This document shows positions 8,627 through 16,410 of a DNA stretch of 64,000 bases, piece after piece (position 1 is the stretch's first letter; every line of letters starts with the position of its first letter). Position numbers and translations under genes: made by a program. Origin of the DNA: Actinospineispora eucalypti (GTDB lineage: Bacteria; Actinomycetota; Actinomycetes; Mycobacteriales; Pseudonocardiaceae); contig JACHMT010000005.1 of the NCBI GenBank assembly GCA_014208095.1, forward strand, positions 496,001 through 560,000, written 5' to 3'. The notes under the pieces are model-generated. The model was not told the DNA's origin. It made no database searches and was given only the letters and a program-made list of their open reading frames with translations.

Positions 8627-9160
8627 ATGCACCAGGCACCCGGCTCCGCTTTCCCACCTCCCGTCACACCCCCGAGGGTTTGGCGGGTGCTCCGGTGGCT
8701 GCTGCTGGTCATGAGTGTCGGCTTCATCGTGTTCGCCGTGGCCGCCCCTCACCTCACCGAACCGGCAACATCGAGCGGCTACCGGGCGTGGGACGAGCCG
8801 CTCCTCCGTAACTACGGGGAGACCTACACGCCAGGGGAGAACATCTTCATCTCCATCACCCGGCCGGTATGCGACGCCGGGGAGTGCACGGCCAGGGTGA
8901 CCATCCGCAACAACAGCGACCGCTACCCCTACCAGATCGACTACCACACGGTGTCGACTCCCACCCAGGAAACCACCACCTCAGGGCTATGGAGGTACCC
9001 GCTGTGGCCTGGCCAGGTTTGGTCCTACAAGGTGCGCTTCCCGGGCACCCCGGAGACACCGTTGACGTTCACCCCCGGCTACAGCGGTCAGGTGTCGCTG
9101 CCGCCGGGACTGGACATGCGCACCAAGTCACCTGGGAATAGTCTTTTCCCCAGGCCCGGG
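8627..9160 (+). pseudogene. Membrane-anchored hypothetical, probably 3'-truncated
   Basis: The start MHQAPGSAFPPPVTPPRVW leads into one transmembrane helix (about 23-43) and an external beta-rich domain with two cysteines (PVCDAGEC). Sensible protein ends around 9140. Beyond that the frame runs, with no stop, through the M20 remnant and antisense to the PLP lyase into the deformylase frame. I infer that the natural stop was lost at the insertion junction. The exact end is uncertain. Confidence 0.4.
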
Positions 9161-9452
9161 TGGACTACCGGCACGGCTCGCCCCGGTGTGCAACGACGCG
9201 GAGCTGGCCGGTGCCGCGCGGCGGGTGGTGGGCCGGGGCGGACGCGCTGGCCGAGGTCGATCCGGTCATGGCCGGCGAGGACTCGCCTGGTACCAGCGCC
9301 ACCTGCCCGGGGTGTTCGCGCTGGTCGGCGCGGGTGGCACGGAGCGGACCGACTACCCGCACCACCACCCCAGGTTCGACATCGACGAGCGGGTGCTGCT
9401 GGTGGGCTTGAGGTTCTTCCTCGGCATGGTGTTGGACCGGCGCGGGCGCTAG
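9161..9452 (+). pseudogene. M20 family amidohydrolase, C-terminal remnant with frameshifts
   Basis: Pieces in different frames match the end of M20 peptidases: DYRHGSP, then PVCNDAELAGAARRVVG, then ADALAEVDPVMAGED, then LPGVFALVGAGG and YPHHHPRFDIDERVLLVGL, the family's C-terminal metal/helix motif. At least two frameshifts and loss of the first ~300 residues make it non-functional. It lies downstream of the MFS stub and is probably the rest of the same operon. Confidence 0.7.
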
Positions 9453-10402
9453 CCGGCCAGTCGGCGCAGCAGCTCGGGGGAGAAGTTGCCGCCGGTCAGC
9501 ACGGTGGCCAGCTTCTTGCCCTCCGGGTTGTGCCGGAGCACGGCGGCGACGCCCACCGCCCCGGCCGGCTCCAACAGCAGGCCCAGGGTGTCCCGAACCA
9601 GCTCGAGCGCGGGCGGGATGTCCTCCTCGCCGACCAGCAGCATGTCGTCCATGTACCGGCCCATCCAGCCCACGGCGACCGGTACCGGCACCCGCACCGC
9701 GATGCCGTCGGCCATCGTCTCGGCCCGGTCGGTGGCCACCGGCCGGCCGGCCCGCCAGCTATGCGCCATCGCCGGGGCGCCCTCGGCGCACACCCCGATG
9801 ATCCGGGTGGCCGGGGAGTGCGCCTTCAGCCAGCGGCCGACGCCGCCGACCAGCGCCCCGTTGCCCACCGGCAGGAGCAGCGCGTCCGGCGCCTCGGCGG
9901 CCAGCTCGACCCCGATGGTGCCGGCGCCCTCGGCGATCCGGGGGTCCTCACCGTCCTCCACGAACAGGCTCTCCGGCCGGGTGGCCACGTGCTCCCTGGC
10001 CGCGGCCTTGGCCGCGTCGAAGTCGTGTCCGGTGAGCACCACCTCGGCGCCCAGGGTGCGCATCCGGGCAACCTTGTTCGGGTTGGCGTCGGTGGCCGCG
10101 AACACCGTGACCGGGACGCCGTGCGTGCGGCCGGCGTACGCCATCGCCTGGCCGAAGTTGCCGGCCGACGCACACACCACCCGCCGGCCGGCCGGCAGCT
10201 GGCTCACACAGAAGTCCGCGCCCCGGCCCTTGAACGAGCGCACCGGGTTGACCGACTCCACCTTGACCAGCAGGTCCCGGCCCAGTCGCCGGGACAGGGT
10301 GAGGTCGCGGAACTGCGGGCTGTTCCGGAAGACCGGGTCGATCAGGCGGCTGGCCTGTTCGATGCGGGCGAGGCTGAGGTCGTTCGCGGTGTCGACGGAC
10401 AT
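9449..10402 (-). CDS. PLP-dependent threonine dehydratase/serine racemase-like lyase
   Basis: The 317-residue fold-type II PLP enzyme carries the PLP lysine in NPVRSFKGRGA (S-F-K-G-R), the asparagine/glycine motif ASAGNFGQAMAY and the phosphate loop LLPVGNGALVGGVG. It lacks an ACT domain, so allosteric control is not expected. It probably deaminates Thr, Ser or a related hydroxyamino acid to a 2-oxo acid. The ATG is separated from the divergent deformylase ATG by 24 bases that hold the GntR operator. Confidence 0.8.
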   Translation of the reverse strand: MSVDTANDLSLARIEQASRLIDPVFRNSPQFRDLTLSRRLGRDLLVKVESVNPVRSFKGRGADFCVSQLPAGRRVVCASAGNFGQAMAYAGRTHGVPVTVFAATDANPNKVARMRTLGAEVVLTGHDFDAAKAAAREHVATRPESLFVEDGEDPRIAEGAGTIGVELAAEAPDALLLPVGNGALVGGVGRWLKAHSPATRIIGVCAEGAPAMAHSWRAGRPVATDRAETMADGIAVRVPVPVAVGWMGRYMDDMLLVGEEDIPPALELVRDTLGLLLEPAGAVGVAAVLRHNPEGKKLATVLTGGNFSPELLRRLAG

Positions 10403-10426
10403 GTGCGTATCGTATACGATACTCGC
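10403..10426. promoter_or_regulatory. Divergent leaderless promoters overlapping a GntR palindrome
   Basis: The 16-base perfect palindrome GTATCGTATACGATAC (10407-10422) fills the gap between two start codons. On each strand it supplies TACGAT, followed by exactly six bases and then an ATG. Both genes would therefore be leaderless and be switched by the same bound repressor. The 12-base core recurs at 7387-7398. Confidence 0.65.
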
Positions 10427-10951
10427 ATGGTTGTGCGGAATACCGTCCAGGTCGGTGACCCCCTGCTGCGTGCGCACTGCGCCGAGATCGCGGATCCCGG
10501 TGCGCCAGAGGTGCGGGCGATGGCCGAGGACCTGCGCGACACGCTTTCCGACTGGGTGGACCGGACCGGCTACGGCCGGGGCATCGCGGCGCCGCAGATC
10601 GGCCACTCCGTCCGGCTGGTGCACGCCCGGCTGGGGGAGGACCCGGTGCTGGTCAACCCGGTGATCACCGCGCGCGGCGAGCCGGCCTGGGAGCCGTGGG
10701 AGACCTGCCTGAGCCTGTCGGTCGGGTTGTTCGGCCGGGTGCCCCGCTCGGCCTGGGTCGAGGTGTCCTACCTGACCCCGGACGGCTCGGCGCGTCGGCT
10801 GCGCGCCGAGGGGGACCTGGCCCACCTGTTGCAGCACGAGATCGACCACCTGGACCGCGTGCTCACGGTGGACCGGATGCGGCGCGACACGATGTGCACC
10901 CGGGGCGAGTTCGAAGGGCGGCACCGGGCGGACAGCCCGTACCGTTCATGA
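10427..10951 (+). CDS. Peptide deformylase-like metalloenzyme (paralogue)
   Basis: The 174-residue protein has all three deformylase motifs: GRGIAAPQIG, ETCLS (usual EGCLS, with the metal Cys kept) and LQHEIDHLDR (HExxH). The Thr-for-Gly and Arg-for-Gly changes in motifs 2 and 3 and its catabolic context suggest a specialised enzyme rather than the housekeeping Def. Inference: it may remove formyl groups from an N-formyl amino acid. It overlaps the GntR start (ATGA). Confidence 0.75.
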   Translation: MVVRNTVQVGDPLLRAHCAEIADPGAPEVRAMAEDLRDTLSDWVDRTGYGRGIAAPQIGHSVRLVHARLGEDPVLVNPVITARGEPAWEPWETCLSLSVGLFGRVPRSAWVEVSYLTPDGSARRLRAEGDLAHLLQHEIDHLDRVLTVDRMRRDTMCTRGEFEGRHRADSPYRS

Positions 10952-11622
10952 CCATGCCCCAGCACCCCGTGCCGGACGACCCGATCACCCGGGCCGAGCC
11001 GTTGCGCGCCGCGGTGTACGCCCGCGTGGTCGGGCTCATCTGCAGCGGCGACTACGAGCCCGGCGCGGCGATCACCGAGGCGGCGCTGAGCCGGGCGCTG
11101 AACGTGTCCCGCACGCCGGTGCGCGAGGCGCTGCTCCGCCTGGAGGCGGAGGGGGTGCTGCAGTCCGCCCTGGCCCGGGGGTTCACCGTGCGGCCGCTGC
11201 TGCGCGGGGAGACCGACGAGCTGTACCCGATCCTGGCCGCCCTGGAGAGCCTGGCCGTCACCACCGCCGTGCCGGTGAGCACGGCGACCCTGGACCAGCT
11301 GGCGGCCACCCTGGCCGAGCTGGAGGCGTGCACCGACCCGGTGCGCCGGTGGCGGCTGGACACCGCCTGGCACTCCGGCATCGTGGCCGCGTCGGGCAAC
11401 GGCCACCTCGCGTCCATGGTCACCCGGATCCGCACCAACCTGTCCCGGTACGAGCTCACCTACATGCGCGAGGTGCGCTCCCGGGCGGCGGCCGACCGGG
11501 AGCACCGGGAGATCCTCGCCGCGCTCGGCGCCGGGGAGGGCGATCGCGCGGCCGAGCTGCTGCGCGACCACTGGTACGGCGGCATGCGGCTGATCCAGGA
11601 CTGGATCAAGGGCCGGTCTTAG
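10948..11622 (+). CDS. GntR family regulator (FCD/FadR type)
   Basis: The 224-residue protein has an N-terminal winged helix (about 20-80; ALSRALNVSRTPVREALLRL and the EGVL wing) and a C-terminal all-helical FCD domain with putative metal His residues (DTAWHSGI, REHREIL, LLRDHW). It overlaps the deformylase stop by four bases. The two ATCGTATACGAT sites are its likely operators, so it would be autoregulated and would control the MFS gene, the lyase and the deformylase. Confidence 0.85.
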   Translation: MTMPQHPVPDDPITRAEPLRAAVYARVVGLICSGDYEPGAAITEAALSRALNVSRTPVREALLRLEAEGVLQSALARGFTVRPLLRGETDELYPILAALESLAVTTAVPVSTATLDQLAATLAELEACTDPVRRWRLDTAWHSGIVAASGNGHLASMVTRIRTNLSRYELTYMREVRSRAAADREHREILAALGAGEGDRAAELLRDHWYGGMRLIQDWIKGRS

Positions 11623-11799
11623 ACGGCCGGGGGTTGGTCCCCACGCCGCGTAGCCGCCGCGTTCCGCTGAACGCACACCGACCGGGGCAGCTCACGACAT
11701 CGTCGGTGCCGGTTCAGAGAGATCGGCCTGGACAGCGCGGCGTATGAGCCTGCTCGCGTAACCAGTGTGATCGCTGGTGCGGCTCTGGCGGCCAGTCCA

Positions 11800-11860
11800 T
11801 GATCATCAGGCAATGAGGGCGGTTTGGCAGCCGAGAACGACCCAGGCTGCCTGATGATCA
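11800..11860. repeat. Intergenic inverted repeat with ATGATCATCAGGCA arms
   Basis: Perfect 13-base arms TGATCATCAGGCA / TGCCTGATGATCA lie at 11800-11812 and 11848-11860. An inner GGCAGCC/GGCTGCC pair allows an alternative fold. The 11623-11971 gap shows no gene. It shares the ATGATCA motif with the repeat at 4532-4594. Confidence 0.5.
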
Positions 11861-11971
11861 AGAAGTCCCCGGGGCGCCGGCGCCGGAAACGAACGGACGA
11901 GGCGGCACCCAAGCCGCGGCAGGGTTCCTCCCCGTGCCGTCCAGGCCGCTCTTTGATCACCGGGGTCGTGC

Positions 11972-12469
11972 TCAGTCCGAACCGCGTTCCTCGGGGTCGG
12001 TGTGCACGTTGCGCAGGCCGACCGCGCCGCGCAGGCCCGAGCAGTTCACGCAGCCGATGCAGCCCACGCAGTCGGAACAGTTGACGCAGGCCAGGCAGCC
12101 GATGCTCCGGGTGCAGCCGATGCACAGCAGGCAGCCGATGCACGCGCTGATCGCGATGGAAAGCCAGGTCAGGATGCTGCCCGCGACGGCGATGCCGCCG
12201 GCGGTGAGCAGGCTGCCGGCTACCGCCACGCTGCCCGCGGTGCCCACCGACCCGGAAACCGCCGCGCTGCCCGCCGTGGCCACCGACCCGACGACCGCGA
12301 CGCTCCCGGCGGTGGCCACCGAGCCGGCCACCGCGATGCTGCCCGTCGTCGCCACGGAGCCGGCCACGGCGCGCGAGCGGTCCACCGCGATCGAGCCGGC
12401 CACGGCGGAGTTCCCGATCAGGCGCTTCCCGCCGGTTCTCTCGATCAAGGCGCTCATGGCCGCCAGCAT
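11972..12469 (-). CDS. Hexapeptide-repeat protein with Cys-rich C-terminal repeats, unknown
   Basis: About 165 residues; the start is chosen at 12469, but 12457 (MSALIERTGG) is equally possible. After a short basic head, residues ~30-100 are a period-six repeat of the form GSVATA/GSVAVA. A hydrophobic stretch follows (LLTAGGIAVAGSILTWLSIA). The C-terminus has CxxC spaced at intervals of three and six (CIGCLLCIGC, CLACVNCSDC, CVGCIGCVNC). A left-handed beta-helix-like solenoid is plausible, with cysteines stacked for metal or disulfides. The function is unknown. Confidence 0.6.
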   Translation of the reverse strand: MLAAMSALIERTGGKRLIGNSAVAGSIAVDRSRAVAGSVATTGSIAVAGSVATAGSVAVVGSVATAGSAAVSGSVGTAGSVAVAGSLLTAGGIAVAGSILTWLSIAISACIGCLLCIGCTRSIGCLACVNCSDCVGCIGCVNCSGLRGAVGLRNVHTDPEERGSD

Positions 12470-12495
12470 TCCAGATAGGTAGCGTGGCGGGCGCC

Positions 12496-13203
12496 ATGCC
12501 CGAGCCCGCCGCGCCCCTGCCAATACCCCTGCCGTTGCCGTTGCCGCTGCCCGTGGAGTCGTCCCGGCGGGAGCGGACCGAGGTCGCCGGCGGCGCGGTT
12601 CACCTGCCCGACTGGCTGACGGTCGGAGAGCAGCGGCGGCTGGTCGGGGCCTGCCGGGACTGGGCGCGCGAACCGGCCGGGATGCGGGCCACCCGGTTGC
12701 CCAGCGGCGGGGTGATGTCCGTGCGCACGGTCTGCCTGGGTTGGCACTGGCGCCCCTACCGGTACTCCCGCACCACCGAGGACGGCGCGCCGGTGACCCC
12801 GTTCCCGGACTGGCTGGCCGAGCTGGGCCGCCGCGCGGTGGCCGAGGCGTACCGGGACCCGGCAGCGGGTGCCGCGTACCGGCCGGACATCGCGCTGGTC
12901 AACTACTACGACCACGCGGCGAAGATGGGGTTGCACCAGGACAAGGACGAGTTGGCCCTCGAGCCGGTGGTCTCGCTCAGCCTCGGCGACCGGTGCGTGT
13001 TCCGGTTCGGCAACCCGGAGCGGCGGGGTCGGCCCTGGACCGACCTGGAGCTGCGGTCCGGGGACCTGTTCGTGTTCGGCGGCCCGAGCCGGCTGGCCTA
13101 CCACGGGGTGCCGAAAACCCTCCCCGGCACCGCGCCCCCGGAGATCGGCCTCCCCGCCGGCCGCCTGAACATCACCCTCCGGGTTTCCGGCCTGCCCGTC
13201 TGA
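12496..13203 (+). CDS. alkB: AlkB-like Fe(II)/2-oxoglutarate DNA repair dioxygenase
   Basis: 235 residues from the ATG at 12496; a GTG at 12484 would add four. Iron ligands are visible as HQD (His147, Asp149) in YYDHAAKMGLHQDKDE and as a later His in AYHGVPK (His203). The 2OG-binding signature RLNITLRV (RxNxTxR) is complete. The N-terminal Pro/Leu repeat (PLPIPLPLPLPLPV) is unusual and probably unstructured. The enzyme oxidatively removes alkyl groups from bases. Confidence 0.9.
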   Translation: MPEPAAPLPIPLPLPLPLPVESSRRERTEVAGGAVHLPDWLTVGEQRRLVGACRDWAREPAGMRATRLPSGGVMSVRTVCLGWHWRPYRYSRTTEDGAPVTPFPDWLAELGRRAVAEAYRDPAAGAAYRPDIALVNYYDHAAKMGLHQDKDELALEPVVSLSLGDRCVFRFGNPERRGRPWTDLELRSGDLFVFGGPSRLAYHGVPKTLPGTAPPEIGLPAGRLNITLRVSGLPV

Positions 13204-13208
13204 GGGGT

Positions 13209-14579
13209 TCAGCGGTGGTCCGGGTCCGGCCGGCCGATGGGTTGGGTGGCGGGCTGGCTGACCGGGGGTGCCGGGCCGAAGCGCACGGCGTTGCGGCCGG
13301 CCCGCTTGGCCGTGTACAGGGCGGCGTCCGCCGCGCGGAGCACCTGGTCCAGGCTGGCCCCGTCCCGGGGATGGGTGGCGCCGCCGACGGAGACGGTCAG
13401 GTCCTGCACGGTCAGCGGCCCGTCGGGGGTGGGCACCACCACGCACAGCCCGCTGATCCGGCGGCGGATCCGCTCCGCGATGGCGTGCACCTCGGAGTCG
13501 CCGGTCGAGGTCGGGTCGATGCCCGGCAGCAGGATGACGAACTCCTCGCCACCGAACCGGCCGACCAGGTCGCCGTCCCGCACCTCGTCGCGCAGCGCGG
13601 CGGCCACCTCGCCCAGCACCTGGTCGCCGGCCACGTGGCCGTGGTCGTCGTTGACCGACTTGAAGTGGTCCAGGTCGAGCATCAGCACGGCGGTGCCCTG
13701 CCGGTCGCGCTGCGCGCGCCGGAGCACCCGGCTGGCCTGGGTGTGCCAGCCGGCCGAGTTGAGCAGGCCGGTCTTCGAGTCGGTGCTGGCCGCCTCCTCC
13801 AACTGCCGGACCAGCACCGCGCGGTGCAGCACCAGCAGCGTCGGGAAGGCCAGTACGACGTACCAGATATTCGCCGAGGTCATGACCGCGGCGACCAATC
13901 CGCCGAGGCTGAGCGTGGCTATTTCCAGCACCACTTCATCGCCGTTGCCGATGACCTGCGGCAACCTCGTGTCCGGCGCGGACATCACGATCGCGCCGAT
14001 GACCAGGCAGGTGTTGACGGTGGTATAGGCGAGCAACGCCAAAACCACGATGAAAAGGCCCTGGGGCGTGCCGAATTGGCCGACCTCGAGGTGTGAGTAG
14101 TTCATCGTGGCTTCGGCCGCGTGTACCGCGAGAATAACCGTGGAAGTGGTAAACACCACACGGTGCACCGGAACGCGGGTGGGCCTGGACACCCGGAACC
14201 ACAGATGCAGGTAGATGACCAGCACCACCCCGCTGGCCCAGGCGGGCGGCAGCAGCAGCGCGGCCGCGAAGGTCCACACCGAGCTGAGGTCGATGTGGGG
14301 CGTGCCGGCCACCCGCCGGCGCATCCGCTCCACGCCGAGGGTGATCTCGGTGTGGGCGATGGCCATGCCGATGAGCAGCGCGATCACCAGGAATGACGGC
14401 ATGGCGAGCGGGTGCGCGACCACGTCCGCGACCATCAACGCGACGGCGGTGCATTCCACCAGCAGGACGGCCGCGATCAGCCGACTGGGTAGTCCCCACA
14501 CGGCCCAATGGGTGAGCGAAGGCCTTCTCCCTGGTGAGAGTGGCATCCGCTGGTACCCCTCCTGGCGTTGACGGTTCAT
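13209..14579 (-). CDS. Membrane diguanylate cyclase (GGDEF)
   Basis: The 456-residue protein has about seven hydrophobic segments in residues 28-255, then a GGDEF domain with LDLDHFKSVND (metal Asp), GRFGGEEF (active GGEEF, about 343-347) and the inhibitory RDGD site five residues before it. It should therefore make cyclic di-GMP under product inhibition. The membrane half resembles the MASE-like sensors of actinobacteria. It ends six bases from the convergent AlkB gene and is divergent from the tiny ORFs at 14669-14901. Confidence 0.9.
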   Translation of the reverse strand: MNRQRQEGYQRMPLSPGRRPSLTHWAVWGLPSRLIAAVLLVECTAVALMVADVVAHPLAMPSFLVIALLIGMAIAHTEITLGVERMRRRVAGTPHIDLSSVWTFAAALLLPPAWASGVVLVIYLHLWFRVSRPTRVPVHRVVFTTSTVILAVHAAEATMNYSHLEVGQFGTPQGLFIVVLALLAYTTVNTCLVIGAIVMSAPDTRLPQVIGNGDEVVLEIATLSLGGLVAAVMTSANIWYVVLAFPTLLVLHRAVLVRQLEEAASTDSKTGLLNSAGWHTQASRVLRRAQRDRQGTAVLMLDLDHFKSVNDDHGHVAGDQVLGEVAAALRDEVRDGDLVGRFGGEEFVILLPGIDPTSTGDSEVHAIAERIRRRISGLCVVVPTPDGPLTVQDLTVSVGGATHPRDGASLDQVLRAADAALYTAKRAGRNAVRFGPAPPVSQPATQPIGRPDPDHR

Positions 14580-14668
14580 ATTGCCTAGGTGCGAGTAACG
14601 CGATCGTATCCGGGTGATGACGGCCTGTCATCGCTGTCCGCTGGATGTCAACGAGAAGGGGGCACAGG

Positions 14669-14692
14669 GTGACCAACTGGAACTGGCAGTAG
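14669..14692 (+). CDS. Tiny ORF 1, peptide ending NWNWQ
   Basis: GTG ACC AAC TGG AAC TGG CAG TAG encodes MTNWNWQ. AAGGGGG lies six bases before the GTG. An in-frame ATG at 14645 would give the 15-mer MSTRRGHRVTNWNWQ. It is the first of three copies of an NWNW-coding unit within 233 bases. I know of no described family. The case rests on repetition, ribosome sites and the match ending at the coding part. Confidence 0.4.
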   Translation: MTNWNWQ

Positions 14693-14808
14693 CGACCGGA
14701 TTGCTCCAATCGGACGGACCAAGCGGCCGGCTCGGCCCAGTGCGTTCTACCCGCAGTGATTATCCCGGCGAATCGGTAATTCGGTGAGGGTGAAAGGAGG
14801 TGTGTGTG

Positions 14809-14832
14809 ATGTGTGACAACTGGAACTGGTGA
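14809..14832 (+). CDS. Tiny ORF 2, peptide MCDNWNW
   Basis: Seven codons and TGA. An excellent ribosome site, AAAGGAGGT, lies eight bases before the ATG. The last 18 bases (GAC to TGA) are identical to tiny ORF 3, while the DNA after the stops and most of the DNA before the starts differs. The encoded peptide has Cys, Asp and alternating Asn/Trp. Possible roles: precursor of a very small modified peptide, a leader/stalling peptide or a signal. Confidence 0.45.
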   Translation: MCDNWNW

Positions 14833-14877
14833 GACACCTGCGCACCCCGGAGCGGCGGAATGGGGAGGTGAATTCCC

Positions 14878-14901
14878 GTGGGGGACAACTGGAACTGGTG
14901 A
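14878..14901 (+). CDS. Tiny ORF 3, peptide MGDNWNW
   Basis: GTG GGG GAC AAC TGG AAC TGG TGA, with GGGGAGG nine bases upstream. A TGA three codons before the GTG rules out an earlier in-frame start. It shares DNWNW-stop with tiny ORF 2. A short hairpin, GTGAC-TGGT-GTCAC, follows at 14905-14918. The 14580-14932 interval holds only these three units and is otherwise non-coding. Confidence 0.45.
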   Translation: MGDNWNW

Positions 14902-14932
14902 AGTGTGACTGGTGTCACGAATTGAGGAGCGG

Positions 14933-16306
14933 TCAGCCCGGGCTTTGTTGGTCGCGCGAGACGGCGAGTAACTCGTCGGTGCGGCAGAACTTGACCCGGG
15001 GCCGTCCGTGCGGTTCCCCGGCGGCCCGCTCGGCGGCGTCGATCAGCTGCCAGCCGGACTCGGTCACCAGGTTGGGCTGGCGCTGCCGCAGCCAGGGCTC
15101 CACCTCGAAGGAGTGGTCCCGGTCGTGGCGGCGTACCGAACCGTCGGCCAGGTCCTCGAGCAACCGGTGGACCGTCTCCACCGAGTCCTTCTTGTTGGTG
15201 CCGATGATCCCGGTCGGCCCGCGCTTGATCCAGCCGACCACGTACTCCCGTTCGGACTGCTCGACCCGACCCCGGTCGTTCGGGATGACGCCCTTTCGGT
15301 CGTCGAAGGGCAGTCCGTCCAGCGGCAGGCCCCGGTAGCCGACCGCGCGCAGTACCAGCCCGGTGGGCACCGCCTCCCGCACCCCGGTGTCCCGCGCGCT
15401 CACCCAGCCCTCCGGGTCGGTGCGCAGCTCGTTGTGGCCGAGTACCAGTTCCTGGACGTGGCCGTCGCCGCGCAGCTCGATCGGGGAGCGCAGGAAGCGC
15501 AGCTTGATGTGCCGCTGCCCCAGGTCCAGCCCGCCGGCCGCGTACTCGCGCAGCACGCCCAGGTTGCGCTTGGCCACCCGGGACAGCTCCTCGTCGCCGG
15601 GGCCCTCGGCCACCTGCTCCGGGTCCACGTCCACCCCGGACTCGGTGAACTCGGGCAGTTCCTTCAGCTCGGGGGTGGTGAACGCCGCCTGGGCCGGGCC
15701 GCGCCGGCCGACCACGAGCACCTCGGTGATGCGGCTGGTGCGCAGGGCCTCGAGGGCGTGGTCGGCGATGTCGGTGCGGGCCAGCCGGTCCACCGGCGAG
15801 CACAGGATGCGCGCCACGTCCAGCGCCACGTTGCCCGCGCCGATCACCACCGCCCGCTCGGTGTCCAGGTCGAAGGTGAGGTCGGCGAAGTCCGGGTGGC
15901 CGTTGTACCAGCCGACGAAGTCGACCGCCGCCACGCTGCCCGGCAGGTCCTCGCCCGGGATGCCCAGCTTCCGGTCGGTCGGCGTGCCCACGGCGTAGAT
16001 CACCGCGTCGTACCGCTCGGTCAGCTCCTCGCGGAGCACGTCCTTGCCCACCTCGACGTTGCCGAAGAACCGGAACGACTCCTGCGCGGCGATCTTCGCG
16101 TACACCGCCGACACCGACTTGATCTTCGGGTGGTCTGGGGCGACACCCGCCCGGACCAACCCCCACGGAGTCGCCAGCCGCTCGAACATGTCCACCCGGA
16201 CGTCCAGGTCCTCGGTGTCCAGCAACGCCCCGGCGGCGTAGAACCCGGACGGGCCGGAACCGACGACGGCGACGTTCAGCGGACTTTCGACCGGCATGAA
16301 TCTCAC
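14933..16306 (-). CDS. fprA: Ferredoxin/adrenodoxin-type NADPH reductase (FprA-like)
   Basis: The 457-residue protein has the N-terminal FAD motif VAVVGSGPSGFYAAG, the ATPWGLVRAGVAPDH stretch typical of adrenodoxin reductases, the NADPH motif VVIGAGNVALDVARIL and the C-terminal GPTGIIGTNKKDS. It transfers electrons from NADPH to ferredoxin, for example for cytochromes P450. No P450 or ferredoxin gene is seen nearby. An in-frame ATG at 16297 is an alternative start. Confidence 0.92.
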   Translation of the reverse strand: MRFMPVESPLNVAVVGSGPSGFYAAGALLDTEDLDVRVDMFERLATPWGLVRAGVAPDHPKIKSVSAVYAKIAAQESFRFFGNVEVGKDVLREELTERYDAVIYAVGTPTDRKLGIPGEDLPGSVAAVDFVGWYNGHPDFADLTFDLDTERAVVIGAGNVALDVARILCSPVDRLARTDIADHALEALRTSRITEVLVVGRRGPAQAAFTTPELKELPEFTESGVDVDPEQVAEGPGDEELSRVAKRNLGVLREYAAGGLDLGQRHIKLRFLRSPIELRGDGHVQELVLGHNELRTDPEGWVSARDTGVREAVPTGLVLRAVGYRGLPLDGLPFDDRKGVIPNDRGRVEQSEREYVVGWIKRGPTGIIGTNKKDSVETVHRLLEDLADGSVRRHDRDHSFEVEPWLRQRQPNLVTESGWQLIDAAERAAGEPHGRPRVKFCRTDELLAVSRDQQSPG

Positions 16307-16410
16307 ATCCCGCGCAAGGTGATCGAGCGATCGGGCCGGGCCCGATCGGTGGTGGGCTCGGCGAACACCTTGCCAGGTTCACCCGGAGTCGGCCCGGCGG
16401 GCGTCTCGTC

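Noticed and set aside
8627..10951. A single 774-codon open frame joining a membrane protein to the deformylase
   Set aside because: The middle runs antisense to a clear PLP lyase and through an M20 remnant. The deformylase has its own leaderless promoter and ATG at 10427. The open frame is a GC-bias effect after loss of a stop.
14669..14901. trp-type attenuator leader for fprA
   Set aside because: The Trp codons are suggestive, but the tiny ORFs are on the strand opposite to both neighbours, so they cannot attenuate them in cis.
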